Assembly: GCF_002025255.2 (NCBI RefSeq)
Contig: NZ_CP054587.1
Span: 1,116,001-1,180,000, forward strand
Length of the DNA stretch: 64,000 nt
From: Halolamina sp. CBA1230
GTDB lineage: Archaea > Halobacteriota > Halobacteria > Halobacteriales > Haloferacaceae
Reading direction: 5' to 3'
This document shows positions 35,852 to 44,938 of this stretch, piece after piece (within the stretch, counting starts at the first letter, position 1; each line of letters begins with the position of its first letter). The notes below the pieces were generated by a model. The model was not told the origin of the DNA. It did not search any database and worked only from the letters and a program-made list of their open reading frames with translations. A program made the translations under genes and the position numbers.

Positions 35852-36193
35852 TTACGGGATAAGAGAAATTAGTGACTTTTTCAGTAGCTTTCGTCCGTCG
35901 TCTGTAAGTTCACCTTTCGTTTTCCCGTTCATGATCGACTCTGGTGCGATCGTGTAGAGCGCCCATGGCATCAGGTACGACGTATCGTTGAATGAAATAC
36001 CGGTGAGGTGCTCCTCTTTGAGTTCAGGCGTCGTTTGCTGGTACTTTCCGGCGCTTGTCCCAACGCACATCACAGTACAATCCGTAGCACTGAACGGGTG
36101 TGTATCGTGGGCTAAGACGATAATTGGTCTCTGAGGATGGGCACCTGTTGGGTCTTGTGCCCAGCAAACATCGCCTGCAGATAGCTTACTCAT
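35852..36193 (-). CDS. PemK/MazF-like toxin
   Basis: The 113-residue protein has the PemK/MazF pattern: GDVCWAQDPTGAHPQRPIIV at the N terminus, CTVMCVGTS in the core, and SYLMPWALYTIAPESI followed by LTDDGRKLLKKSLI. MazF proteins cleave mRNA at short motifs. It overlaps the upstream HTH gene by eight bases. Codon use is less G+C-biased than in neighbours, suggesting recent arrival. Confidence 0.8.
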   Translation of the reverse strand: MSKLSAGDVCWAQDPTGAHPQRPIIVLAHDTHPFSATDCTVMCVGTSAGKYQQTTPELKEEHLTGISFNDTSYLMPWALYTIAPESIMNGKTKGELTDDGRKLLKKSLISLIP

Positions 36194-36590
36194 TCAATTC
36201 GCCTTCCAGCTCTGCGAGTTCTGCATCGAGTTCCTCGTCGGTGCGATCCTCCCCGATCTGTTTCTCGGGTTCTTCTGGAGTGGCGTCCGCATCGAGGTGG
36301 TGACCGAACATTCGATCTACTTGGTTGAGACTGGAGACGTACCGTCGGACGTCTTCTCGTTCGCTCAGAGCGTAGTAGTAGCCGTCGTCCGTTTTTCCGA
36401 GGTAGTCGTCGTCGTGGAGGCGCTTGAGTGTGGTCGTGGCGGTCCCTCGGGGGATGTCGAGAGCTTCTTTGAGCTCCTGCGGGGTGTATCCCCACTCAGG
36501 GTTTTGGTACAGGTACGCTACGATATCTGATTTCGTGGTTCCTGGCCGAAGATTGAGTTCAGAGTCGTGGTCTTCGAGGAGCACCGGCAT
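36186..36590 (-). CDS. winged helix-turn-helix protein paired with PemK-like toxin
   Basis: The 134-residue protein has an N-terminal winged HTH (TKSDIVAYLYQNPEWGYTPQ, then ELKEALDIPRGTATTTLKRL and the wing DGYYYALS). A linker and an acidic C-terminal tail follow (EELDAELAELEGELNE) that could bind the toxin. The ATG at 36590 was chosen over 36620 because CTTTATGG near 36620 is a TATA element suited to a leaderless start there. It replaces the usual MazE/AbrB antitoxin, so the pair is a non-standard toxin-antitoxin arrangement. Confidence 0.78.
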   Translation of the reverse strand: MPVLLEDHDSELNLRPGTTKSDIVAYLYQNPEWGYTPQELKEALDIPRGTATTTLKRLHDDDYLGKTDDGYYYALSEREDVRRYVSSLNQVDRMFGHHLDADATPEEPEKQIGEDRTDEELDAELAELEGELNE

Positions 36591-36757
36591 GATGTACCCG
36601 AATGTAGTCAATTGTACCATAAAGACGTTTCGGTCAGTTCGCACACCCACTTATCGGCTGTTGCAGCACTTACTACCTGATACGAACAACGTCGCTTGCC
36701 GATCACAGCCCCCATATCCAGCACGCTCTCGGGTGCCGAGAACTCCAACGGAGCCTC

Positions 36758-37762
36758 TCAACCCTGCTCCTCCGCCTGCTCCACCGCCTCGCTCGCCAGC
36801 CCCACCGCCGCGTCGAGATCCGGCCCGAGCGGCGAGCCACAGACCACGCCGTCGGCGTGTTCCAGCACACCCGCGAGTCGCTCCGCCACGTCGTCGACCG
36901 TCCCCGCGGCCGCGAAGGCGTCGATCATCGCCGGCGTCACGCGCTCGAACGCCGCCGAGAACGCCCCCTCGCTGATCTTCTCGCCCACCGCGGCGGCGCG
37001 CTCGGCGTCGATATCGTGCCGGGCGAGCACTGGCGCCGGCGCGCCGGCAGCGATGAACGCCACCGGCGGGCGCGCGGCCTCGCGGGCAGCCCCGCGCTCG
37101 GCGGCGACGCTCACGCTCGCGTAGGCGAGGAAGTCGAACGCGCCGCGGCGGTCGGGACGCTCACCGAGTCCCTCCTCGACGCGGTCCCCGGCCCACGCGA
37201 GATCGCGCGGGTGGGAGCCGTTGAACAGCAGCCCGTCGGCGTGTTTCGCGGCCATCCGGCACATGTGCGGCCCCTCGCCGCCGACGTAGACGGGGATCTC
37301 GCCCGGCGGTTCGTAGTTCAGCCCGGCGTCGTCCGCCCGGAACGTCCCGTCGTGGTCGACGCGCTCGCCGTTCCAAAGCCGCTTCGCGACCTTGAACGCC
37401 TCCAGCACCGAGCGCAGGCCGCGGTCGTCGCCGTCAACGCCGAGGTTGCGCAGCGTCGACGGATCGCCCGGCCCGATGCCGAACACGCCGCGGCCGCCGG
37501 AGTGCTCGTCGAGCGTCGCCATCCGGGAGGCGAGCGCGACGGGGTGGCTCTCGTGTGGGTTGGCGACGCCGGGACCCAGCCGGATCGAGTCGGTTCGCTC
37601 GGCGATCGCGGTGAGCGTCTGGAACGGGTCGCGGTTGTTGTAGTGCGAGGAGACGAACGCGGCGTCGAAGCCGGCCGATTCGGCCGTCTCGGCCAGGTCG
37701 GCGAGTCGGGAGACCGGGTGTTCCGGCGTGAGTTCGATCCCCCGAGAAATCGGCTCGCTCAT
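36758..37762 (-). CDS. mer: F420-dependent methylene-tetrahydropterin reductase-like protein
   Basis: The 334-residue luciferase-like TIM barrel uses coenzyme F420. GIELTPEHPVSRLADLAETA, AFVSSHYNNRDPF, GVANPHESHPVALAS and GIGPGDPSTLRNLG match Mer, including the non-prolyl cis-peptide region. In methanogens Mer reduces methylene-H4MPT; haloarchaea lack methanogenesis and use folate-type C1 carriers, so here it probably acts in methyl-group synthesis. It overlaps cofE by four bases, linking the enzyme to the synthesis of its cofactor. Confidence 0.85.
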   Translation of the reverse strand: MSEPISRGIELTPEHPVSRLADLAETAESAGFDAAFVSSHYNNRDPFQTLTAIAERTDSIRLGPGVANPHESHPVALASRMATLDEHSGGRGVFGIGPGDPSTLRNLGVDGDDRGLRSVLEAFKVAKRLWNGERVDHDGTFRADDAGLNYEPPGEIPVYVGGEGPHMCRMAAKHADGLLFNGSHPRDLAWAGDRVEEGLGERPDRRGAFDFLAYASVSVAAERGAAREAARPPVAFIAAGAPAPVLARHDIDAERAAAVGEKISEGAFSAAFERVTPAMIDAFAAAGTVDDVAERLAGVLEHADGVVCGSPLGPDLDAAVGLASEAVEQAEEQG

Positions 37763-38517
37763 GGCTCGTACTCCCAGTCACGCAGCGCTTGGCGCACGAA
37801 GTCCCCGCGCATCTCGCGGAACATGTTGTCGCTGCCAGCGTGGTCGCCGAACGCCCAGTCCCGGACGACGACGACGGGGGTGCCGTCGTCGCCCTCGCCG
37901 GAGACGAGGTTGGCGGCGGCCGCGAGCTCGTCGACGACGCTCTCGACGGTCACCTCGAGCTCGTGCCCGTCACGGTCGGTCTCGCCGCGCCAGTCCCGCG
38001 AGGCGGGCATCCCGGCCCAGCCGATCGCGACGCCGCGCTGGCCGTGCCGGAACGAGCGCCCCGAGGTGTCGGTGACGATCACCGGCGGCGACTCGGGGAG
38101 GCGATCGTGGATGCGCTCGGCCGACTGGCTCGGCCGTTTCGGAAGGAGGAGCAGATCGTGGTCGGGAACGTTCGAGCGGTCGATGCCCGCGTTGACGCCG
38201 ACGTGGCCGAACCGCGTCTCGGTGAGGAGGAACGGCTCGTCCATCACCACGTCGGTGCTCTCCTCCAGCACCGCTTGGGCGAACCGCGGATCCTTCTCGT
38301 CGCCCGAGATCTCCTCGAGGTTGCGGGCGATCTCCTTGGCCCGCGGCCCGGCGGGAAACTCGTCGAGGTCGGCGGCCCGACCCTCGGCCTTGGAGACGAC
38401 CGTCGAGGCGACACAGACGACGTCGTCGGCCCGGAGGTCGATCCGGTCGGCGATCATCGCGGCCAGATCGTCCCCCGCAGTGATCTCCGGCAGGTCGGGG
38501 ACGGCGAACAGCTCCAT
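37759..38517 (-). CDS. cofE: coenzyme F420-0:L-glutamate ligase
   Basis: The 252-residue enzyme adds glutamates to F420-0 using GTP. Matching segments are VVSKAEGRAADLDEF near residue 40, the ETRFGHVGVNAGIDRSN motif near residue 105, LLLLPKRPSQSAE and VTDTSGRSFRHGQRGVAIG. The ATG at 38517 is supported by length and by the MELFAVPDLPEI start usual in the family. It forms a two-gene operon with mer through an ATGA overlap. Confidence 0.93.
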   Translation of the reverse strand: MELFAVPDLPEITAGDDLAAMIADRIDLRADDVVCVASTVVSKAEGRAADLDEFPAGPRAKEIARNLEEISGDEKDPRFAQAVLEESTDVVMDEPFLLTETRFGHVGVNAGIDRSNVPDHDLLLLPKRPSQSAERIHDRLPESPPVIVTDTSGRSFRHGQRGVAIGWAGMPASRDWRGETDRDGHELEVTVESVVDELAAAANLVSGEGDDGTPVVVVRDWAFGDHAGSDNMFREMRGDFVRQALRDWEYEP

Positions 38518-38629
38518 ACCCGCCTCTGCGCGCCGGCACACAAAAGTCGTGACGAAGGGCGCGGACGCCATCGGCGGCTCACAAAAGCAACAAGAATACG
38601 TAGAACGGCTGTGAACCCCCCCATAATTG

Positions 38630-39493
38630 ATGCGGGATCAGGATTTCCTCGAGTCCGAGTGGGACTACTGCCTGGTGCTCGACGCGTGCCGCTACGACGT
38701 GTTCAGCGAGATCTACGACGAGTATCTGGACGGTCGGCTGGAGAAGCGACGTAGCGTCGGCTCGTCGACGCCGGAGTGGGCCTACCGCAACTTCACGGAG
38801 TACCACGACATCGCCTACTTCTCGGGGAACCCGTTCATCAACGATCTCGGCATCCCGCTGAACGAGCTCAAGTGGGGGGCGAGCTGCGACTACGAGTGGA
38901 CCGCATCGGACCACATCAGCGACGTGTTCGACGTCTGGAAAACCGGCTGGGACGACGACCTCGGCACGGTCCCGCCCGAGGGCGTCACCGAAGCGTACCG
39001 GAACAACCAGGCGGCCGTCGAGCGCGCCGAACGCACCGTTCTCCACTACATGCAGCCCCACGCGCCCTACCTCTCCCGCGGGAAGGGCCAGAAGCTCAAA
39101 CAGATCCAGAAGGGGATCCGGAAACAGGAGGAGGCCGAGAACGGCGACGCCGAGGCCGACGGCGGCACGCTCGCGTCGATGAGCGACACGCTGCGGACGA
39201 ACGTCGAGAGCGTCCTCGACGGCAGCGAGCTCGCACAGAAAGCCGGGCTCTGGCTCGAGCTCGATCCCGCGGACGTGATGAAAAACGGCACGCAGGAGGC
39301 CGCGCTCGGCCTGTACGAGGAGAACCTCCGAATCGTGCTCGAGGACATCGCCGAGTTCGTCGGCGAACTCGACGGCGACGTGGTCGTCACCGCTGACCAC
39401 GGCGAGGCGTTCGGCGAGGAGGGCGTCTGGGAGCACCACATCGAGACGCACATCCCGCCGCTGATCGAGGTGCCGTGGTTGGAGCTGGAGTGA
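38630..39493 (+). CDS. alkaline phosphatase/sulfatase-superfamily protein
   Basis: The 287-residue protein starts with LVLDACRYDVFSE, in which Asp18 and the following Cys-Arg resemble the metal site and nucleophile region of sulfatase-like enzymes. VVVTADHGEAFGEEGVWEHH near residue 255 provides the second metal site. It is shorter than true sulfatases and has no signal peptide. Similar haloarchaeal proteins often occur near glycan genes, but none is adjacent here, so the substrate is unknown. An AT-rich patch follows its stop codon. Confidence 0.75.
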   Translation: MRDQDFLESEWDYCLVLDACRYDVFSEIYDEYLDGRLEKRRSVGSSTPEWAYRNFTEYHDIAYFSGNPFINDLGIPLNELKWGASCDYEWTASDHISDVFDVWKTGWDDDLGTVPPEGVTEAYRNNQAAVERAERTVLHYMQPHAPYLSRGKGQKLKQIQKGIRKQEEAENGDAEADGGTLASMSDTLRTNVESVLDGSELAQKAGLWLELDPADVMKNGTQEAALGLYEENLRIVLEDIAEFVGELDGDVVVTADHGEAFGEEGVWEHHIETHIPPLIEVPWLELE

Positions 39494-39791
39494 CGACGGC
39501 ACGGTGAGACGTCGACGATTGAGAGTGACGGTAGAGCGAACGACTGATACAGATCCGGAGCGAACGCCCACCGGGCGGCAGTGACGAGGGTTACCCCCAC
39601 CGAGCCCCGTGTGACGATGGATTCTCCCGAGCCGCCCGTTTCAGCCCGTGAGCGGTAGCGGTAACAGTAAAAGGGGCGGGATTTCGTTGTTCGAAACGGC
39701 TACGAAAGGTGTGGTACGTAGTTCGTACATATTGAACGTCCCAGATGATTCACCAAAAGAGATATTATTCCGTAACGTTTGGGGAATCAAT
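39494..39791. other. gap with change to AT-rich sequence
   Basis: These 298 bases begin with normal G+C and turn AT-rich after about 39640. A frame from GTG 39648 is open but is more likely upstream of the real start of the next gene. AGATATTATT at 39757 is a likely TATA element. No RNA gene is apparent. Confidence 0.4.
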
Positions 39792-40013
39792 ATGTTCAGA
39801 TTCGTAGCTAAAATCCTGGCCGCATCTTTCCTATTTATAATCGGTTTACAGTTTATACACCATCCGAACGATATGTTCCGGATGCGGAATTGGCCGGGGG
39901 TTGAGAAAGACCAAGAAATGACTGCGGGAGGGGTGTATATGTACAAGATAACCGGTGTGATTATCTGCCTCGGAGCTTCTGGATTTGCTGCTGGAACAAT
40001 ATTGTCTCTTTAG
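39792..40013 (+). CDS. small AT-rich membrane protein (DUF6199-like)
   Basis: The 73-residue protein has two membrane helices (about residues 4-20 and 51-71) and between them FIHHPNDMFRMRNWPGVEKD, reminiscent of the short DUF6199-type membrane proteins with a Pro and a Trp in the loop. Codons are far more A+T-rich than in neighbouring genes, indicating recent acquisition or relaxed selection. The ATG at 39792 fits the TATA-like element about 30 bases upstream; an upstream GTG would give 121 residues. The function is unknown. Confidence 0.55.
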   Translation: MFRFVAKILAASFLFIIGLQFIHHPNDMFRMRNWPGVEKDQEMTAGGVYMYKITGVIICLGASGFAAGTILSL

Positions 40014-40117
40014 AGGAAATTCCTCCGAGTGTGGCATTCGTTTGTATTTCTCCTGATTCATCAGCAGTTTGGTATTATTTCCGAATAAAGAAACCGCTAC
40101 CAACTACTGCTAGCGCG

Positions 40118-41290
40118 CTACCGCTGCACGCGCTCGGGCAGCCCCAGCACGTCCACCGCCGCGTCCGCGACCGAGTCACGCTCTCGTTCGGGCGCGTACA
40201 CGCCCAGCCGCCAGCCGTCGCGCTGGGTCTGCCGGATCGCGCTCACGAGCCCCGACGCCTCCTCCAGGCGCTGGACCACGCCGTCGACGACGACGCGGGC
40301 GTTTGACTCCTTCATCGACGGTCGGCGCGGCACGTCGACGATCACCTCGGACTCGTCGACGCCCGCGCGCTCCGCGATATCGCGTTCCGCGGCGCGTTCG
40401 TCGTCGTGGCTCAGTTCCAGCAGGTGGGCGGGCGTGTCCGAGAGGCCGGCCCACACCGTCCGCTTGTACAGGTCGCGGCGCTCGACCCGGCCGCCGAGGT
40501 CGGGGACGTGCTCACACAGCGCCACCAGCAGGTCGTGATCGGCCATCCGCGCGAACGCGTCGATCCCCACGTCGTTCTCCCCGTCGAGCAGGCGTTCGGC
40601 GGCGCGTTCGAGCATCGAGCCAGCGATCCGGGAGACGTGGTGGCGGTAGACGATCCCGTTCATCAGCCCGCGGGCGAGCAGCAGCGACTCCGCAGTGCGG
40701 ACGTTCCCCGCCGCGAGCACGAGTTCGCCGTCGCGGTAGCGCAGCGAGCGAACGAGCCGCCCGTGGTCGATGGAGCCGTAGGGAACGCCCGTGTGGTGGG
40801 CGTCGCGGACGAGGTAGTCCATCCGGTCGACGTCGAGTTCCCCGGAGACGAGCTGGCCGAGTTCACCCTCGCCGCGGACCAGCGCGGCGACGCGGTCCGG
40901 CGAGAGGTCGTGACCCCTGAGCACGTCGGCGATCCCGGTGTCCGCGATCACGTCGCCGATCTCGTCGTGGTGCCGGCCCGCGCGGCGCATGATCACCTCC
41001 TCGGTCTGGTGGCCGTACGGGCCGTGGCCCACGTCGTGCAGCAACGCCGCGGCGCGGACGTGATCCGCGCGTTCGCCGTCGACGCGCAGGTGGGTGAGCG
41101 CCTGCTCGGCGAGGTGGTAGACGCCCAGCGAGTGCTCGAAGCGCGTGTGCGAGGCTGAGGGGTAGACGAGCCGGATCGTCGAGAGCTGCTTGATGTGCCG
41201 GAGCCGCTGGAAGGCGGGCGTGTCCAGCAGGTCCGCCGCGACCGGGGAGAGGGTGATCCAGTCGTGGACGGAGTCCTTGATCGCGTTCAT
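40118..41290 (-). CDS. HD-domain phosphohydrolase
   Basis: The 390-residue protein belongs to the dNTP triphosphohydrolase/SAMHD1-like HD group. Metal ligands are His53 (FEHSLGVYHL), His85-Asp86 (LLHDVGHGPYGH) and Asp153 (GELDVDRMDYLVRDAHHTG). The opening KDSVHDWITLSP, LLDTPAFQRLRHIKQL and VYPSASHTRFEHSLG is typical. It probably hydrolyses nucleotides, but the substrate is not determined. The C-terminal 100 residues are specific to archaeal members. Confidence 0.88.
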   Translation of the reverse strand: MNAIKDSVHDWITLSPVAADLLDTPAFQRLRHIKQLSTIRLVYPSASHTRFEHSLGVYHLAEQALTHLRVDGERADHVRAAALLHDVGHGPYGHQTEEVIMRRAGRHHDEIGDVIADTGIADVLRGHDLSPDRVAALVRGEGELGQLVSGELDVDRMDYLVRDAHHTGVPYGSIDHGRLVRSLRYRDGELVLAAGNVRTAESLLLARGLMNGIVYRHHVSRIAGSMLERAAERLLDGENDVGIDAFARMADHDLLVALCEHVPDLGGRVERRDLYKRTVWAGLSDTPAHLLELSHDDERAAERDIAERAGVDESEVIVDVPRRPSMKESNARVVVDGVVQRLEEASGLVSAIRQTQRDGWRLGVYAPERERDSVADAAVDVLGLPERVQR

Positions 41291-41430
41291 GTTCCGATTC
41301 GCGGCGGGGAGGCCAAAAAACCGCCCCGGTTCGGGCGTGTGGGCGCGTTCTACTCCTCCCAGAGGAAACTGCCTCTTCTCTCGTCTTCTCGGTTGCCGTC
41401 AGTGGTGGCCGATCAATGAAGATTCCTGAA

Positions 41431-41889
41431 CTATTTTTCAGTAGTTATAACTTTGCTAGATATATGTTCGAGCTCTCCGATCGGCCCATGATACACCGCA
41501 ACTGCAAACTTCTCTGGTAAATTTGGGAAGTGGGTTACGTTAGTGTATGAGTATAAGTGGGATTCGGTCCCGTCTGTACTGGTCGGACGGATGTGAATAC
41601 TTAGTTCCGGAGTATCGCGGCTACCCAGACCAGCTGTCGGCTTCACAGATTCAATAACTCCATCCACTTCTATCACCCCGTCTACGATAACTTCACTTTC
41701 AGATTCGTTAAACTGTATATCTACTTCTTCGGGGGAAGAGCCATCGTATTTACTGATAGAGGAAATCGTCGTTTGGGCGTTTCCCGGCTTCGTAGAATAA
41801 TTTCCAACCGATACCAAAAGTCCACCACCAACTACCCCGCTGGTAGCGAGAAGCGCTAGCAGTTTTCGTTTACTTATTCCTGTTTCCAT
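41431..41889 (-). CDS. AT-rich exported or membrane-anchored protein, uncharacterised
   Basis: The 152-residue protein begins METGISKRKLLALLATSGVV followed by a further hydrophobic run, an N-terminal anchor or signal. The rest is a Ser/Thr-rich beta-type domain (ISSISKYDGSSPEEVDIQFN and onward). Codon use is markedly A+T-rich against its neighbours. The start at the ATG 41889 is preferred to a TTG at 41901. No family is recognised; it resembles the variable cell-surface proteins that haloarchaea gain horizontally. It has no operon partner. Confidence 0.6.
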   Translation of the reverse strand: METGISKRKLLALLATSGVVGGGLLVSVGNYSTKPGNAQTTISSISKYDGSSPEEVDIQFNESESEVIVDGVIEVDGVIESVKPTAGLGSRDTPELSIHIRPTSTDGTESHLYSYTNVTHFPNLPEKFAVAVYHGPIGELEHISSKVITTEK

Positions 41890-42204
41890 ACTGTTGCGCA
41901 AACTCCGATATATTCCTTATTGGATTACTAGATAGAAATAAGTTTATTATTCGAGAATACGAGGCCACTCCCGCGATGCCCCTTCCGTCATCAACACAGG
42001 CAGTGGATTCAGCCCCCCGAGAACAGTTTCCGCAACCCGAGAGACGGTCAGTATGACGAACCCCCGCACCGCGATCGCCCTCGCGACCCCTCCTTGTCCT
42101 CGCTGGCTGTCGAGGGGGTGTCTACGTCGTGGTCGACACGGAAGCCCTCGGAGCAGTGGCGCCGACGGCGCAACGACTTTTTCCCTGCCACTGCGACTCC
42201 GAGC
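41890..42204. other. gap upstream of cofD
   Basis: This stretch of 315 bases starts AT-rich, holding the promoter of the leftward gene at 41889 (AATATATCGG and TTATTTCTATC on the minus strand). It becomes G+C-rich after about 41965. Frames running into cofD are open but lack haloarchaeal protein character. I see no RNA gene. Confidence 0.4.
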
Positions 42205-43296
42205 ATGGTCACGTTCCTCGCCGGGGGCACCGGCACCCCCAAGCTACTCTCGGGCGACGATCTCGTCTTCGCCCGCGACTCCGTCACCGTCGTCGGCAAC
42301 ACCGGCGACGACGTCGAACTCGGCGGCCTACTCGTCTCGCCGGATCTCGACACCGTGCTGTTCGACGGCGGCGGCGTGCTCGACCGCGAGACGTGGTGGG
42401 GGATCGCCGACGACACCCACGAGACGAACGAGGAACTGTTCCGCCTCGCCGACGCCGCCGGCCTCGACGGCGGCCCGCGCTACCTCCCCGACGACGCCCA
42501 GACCGAGGGAAGGGAGATCGCGCGCTGGCGGCGCTTCTCCGGGATCGCGGAGTTCATGACGATCGGCGACCGCGACCGCGCGGTCCACATCACCCGGACC
42601 TCGCTGCTCGACGAAGGCCTCACCCTGACCGAGGCGACGTGGACGCTCGCCGACGCGTTCGACCTCGAGATCGACCTGCTGCCGATGAGCGACGACCCCG
42701 TCGCCAGCATCGTCCACACGCCCGACGGCGAGATGCACTTCCAGGAGTACTGGGTCGCGAGACGCGCTGAACCCACTGTCGAGGACGTGGAGTTCCGCGG
42801 CGCGAACAGGGCCGAACCGACTCCCGAGGTCGAAGCCGCCCTGACCGATCCCGTCGTGATCGGCCCCTCGAACCCCGTCACCTCCGTCGGCCCGATCCGG
42901 GCGCTGCCGGGGGTCGACCGCGCGCTCGCGGAGACGCCGGTCGTCGCCGTCTCGCCGTTCTGCGAGGACGAGGCGTTCTCCGGCCCCGTCGCGGATCTGA
43001 TGGCCGGCACCGGCCGCGAACCCTCGACCGCCGGCGTCGCCGAGACGTACGCGTTCGCGGACGCGTTCGTGCTCGACGCGGCGGACGGCACCGACCTCGA
43101 TCGCCCGGTCGTCCGCACCGACACGGGGATCGACGATCCCGCGGACGCCGAACGCGTCGCCCGGGCCTGCGCGCTCGCGCTGGCTGCCGTCGGCGCGTCA
43201 GCGGCGGATCTCGACCTGACCGTCGACGATCCCGCCGAACTGGACGGCGACGACATCGACACGAGCGGTCTGCCCGCAGTCGAAGGTGAGCCGTGA
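42205..43296 (+). CDS. cofD: 2-phospho-L-lactate transferase
   Basis: The 363-residue enzyme joins the lactyl-phosphate moiety to FO, making coenzyme F420-0. [16 protein letters not shown] is the phosphate-binding start, [19 protein letters not shown] follows, and [15 protein letters not shown] sits near residue 215. The frame extends upstream, but the ATG at 42205 gives the standard N terminus. It is first in a four-gene cluster with one- to four-base overlaps, so the following genes are its operon partners. Confidence 0.93.
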   Translation: MVTFLAGGTGTPKLLSGDDLVFARDSVTVVGNTGDDVELGGLLVSPDLDTVLFDGGGVLDRETWWGIADDTHETNEELFRLADAAGLDGGPRYLPDDAQTEGREIARWRRFSGIAEFMTIGDRDRAVHITRTSLLDEGLTLTEATWTLADAFDLEIDLLPMSDDPVASIVHTPDGEMHFQEYWVARRAEPTVEDVEFRGANRAEPTPEVEAALTDPVVIGPSNPVTSVGPIRALPGVDRALAETPVVAVSPFCEDEAFSGPVADLMAGTGREPSTAGVAETYAFADAFVLDAADGTDLDRPVVRTDTGIDDPADAERVARACALALAAVGASAADLDLTVDDPAELDGDDIDTSGLPAVEGEP

Positions 43297-44060
43297 TGTT
43301 CGACCCGAGACTTGCCCTCGCGTCGCTCTCCGGCGAGGCCGACGCCGAGTGGGCCGCCAGCGGCGCCGAGTGGGCTGGCGCGGCGTTCCTCGGCGGGCTC
43401 TGTCTGGACGAACCCACCCGCGAGGCGGCGCGGGAGATGGTCGCCGACAGGGATCGGGAGGAGTTCCTGCCCGACGATCCGATCGTGTTCGTCGCCGACG
43501 AGCTGGCGGCGCTTTCCGGCGTCGACGTGCGAGCCGGGATCAACGTCCGGTCGACCACGACGGCACCGGTCCGTGAGGTCGCCGAAGTGGCGGCCGAGCA
43601 CGACGCAATCGTGGAGATCAACGCCCACTGCCGGCAGGCCGAACTCTGTGCCGCCGGCGCGGGCGAGACGCTGCTCCGGGAGCCGGACCGACTCGAACCG
43701 CTGGTCGGGGCGGCCGCCGCGACGGGCGCCGACGTGAGCGTGAAGGTCCGGACCGAACTCGCGGGCGTCGATCTCGTCGACGTTGCCAAGCGAGTCGACG
43801 CCGCGGGCGCCGACGCGCTCCACGTCGACGCGATGGACAGCGAGGCTCGCGTGGCCGACCTCGCCGACGCGACCGACCTGTTCCTGATCGCCAACAACGG
43901 CGTTCGGGGGCGGGAGAGCGTCCGGGAGTACCTCGAACACGGCGCCGACGCCGTGAGCGTGGGCCGACCGAGCGACGATCCCGCGGTGCTCGAACGCGTG
44001 GCCGACGCCGTCGAGGAGTGGTTCGCCGAGCACGGGGCGCCGGCGGAGGCGCCGCGATGA
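43296..44060 (+). CDS. TIM-barrel protein, dihydrouridine synthase-like
   Basis: The 254-residue protein reads as a flavin-type TIM barrel related to dihydrouridine synthases and dihydroorotate dehydrogenases. Supporting segments are GINVRSTTTAPVREVAEVAA, IVEINAHCRQAELCAAGAGE, VSVKVRTELAGVDLVDVAKR and LIANNGVRGRESVREYLEHG. The usual catalytic Cys and RNA-binding C-terminal domain of tRNA-modifying Dus proteins are not evident, so a different reaction is likely. It starts inside the cofD stop codon (TGATG) and is translationally coupled, pointing to a cofactor-related role. Confidence 0.8.
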   Translation: MFDPRLALASLSGEADAEWAASGAEWAGAAFLGGLCLDEPTREAAREMVADRDREEFLPDDPIVFVADELAALSGVDVRAGINVRSTTTAPVREVAEVAAEHDAIVEINAHCRQAELCAAGAGETLLREPDRLEPLVGAAAATGADVSVKVRTELAGVDLVDVAKRVDAAGADALHVDAMDSEARVADLADATDLFLIANNGVRGRESVREYLEHGADAVSVGRPSDDPAVLERVADAVEEWFAEHGAPAEAPR

Positions 44061-44938
44061 GCCGCGACAGCCCCCGAACGCCGGCGGAGAACGCCGAACT
44101 CGCGCTGCTGCTGGAGGTCGCGGGCACGCCGAAGCCGGGGAACGTCGACCGCCGGCGCGACCTCGACGACCTGCGCTTCGAGCAGTTCCTCGCCGGGAGC
44201 GTCGGGAGCGCCGCAGGACTGCGGCAAGCAGCCGAGGGTGCGCCGATCGGGGAGGCGTTCGACCACGCCGTCGCGGGGATGAGCCGCCAGTCCGGCGGCA
44301 ACACGCAGTTCGGCTGTCTGCTGCTGCTGACGCCGCTGGTGAGCGCTGCGGCGGACGACGAACTGACCCGCGAGGCGGTTCGTGAACGCTGCCGGGCGAC
44401 CACTGTCGACGACGCCGTGGCGTTCTACCGCGCGTTCGAGCACGTCGACGTGGCGGTCGGCGATCCACCCGAGGGCGCGGACGATCTCGACGTCCGGCGC
44501 GGGAGCGACGCCGAGTCCGCGCTCCGCGAGCGGGGGACGACGCTGTGGGACGTGATGGAACTCTCCGCCGACCCCGACGACGGCGTTCCCGACACCAACG
44601 CCGCGGAGTGGGTCGAGGGGTTCCCGCGGACGTTCGACGCCGCCGACGCGGTCCTGGGGGACGACGGGCCAGTGCCCGACCGCGCGGCTCGCTGTTTCCT
44701 CCGACAGCTCGCTGCGGAGCCGGACACGCTGGTCCGGACGAGCCACGGCGAGGCGACTGCGCGTGAGACCCGCCGGCGTGCCGAGGAAACGCTCGCCGAG
44801 GTCGAACGGACAGACTCGCTCGATCCGGCCGAGGAACTGGCCCGCGAGTTCGTCGACGGGGGGATCAACCCCGGGACGACCGCGGACCGCGTGGCCGCGG
44901 CGCTGTTCGTCGCGCTCGAACGGGGGTTGACCGTATGA
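44057..44938 (+). CDS. CitG-like (triphosphoribosyl-dephospho-CoA synthase family) protein
   Basis: The 293-residue protein has the CitG core: NAELALLLEVAGTPKPGNVDRR at the N terminus, SVGSAAGLRQAAEGAPIG, then RQSGGNTQFGCLLLLTPL and the C-terminal FVDGGINPGTTADRVAAALF. True CitG makes the citrate lyase prosthetic group, but no citrate lyase genes are here. Archaeal members occur near pterin or F420 genes, so it probably transfers a phosphoribosyl-type group in cofactor synthesis. It overlaps both neighbours by four bases. Confidence 0.85.
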   Translation: MSRDSPRTPAENAELALLLEVAGTPKPGNVDRRRDLDDLRFEQFLAGSVGSAAGLRQAAEGAPIGEAFDHAVAGMSRQSGGNTQFGCLLLLTPLVSAAADDELTREAVRERCRATTVDDAVAFYRAFEHVDVAVGDPPEGADDLDVRRGSDAESALRERGTTLWDVMELSADPDDGVPDTNAAEWVEGFPRTFDAADAVLGDDGPVPDRAARCFLRQLAAEPDTLVRTSHGEATARETRRRAEETLAEVERTDSLDPAEELAREFVDGGINPGTTADRVAAALFVALERGLTV

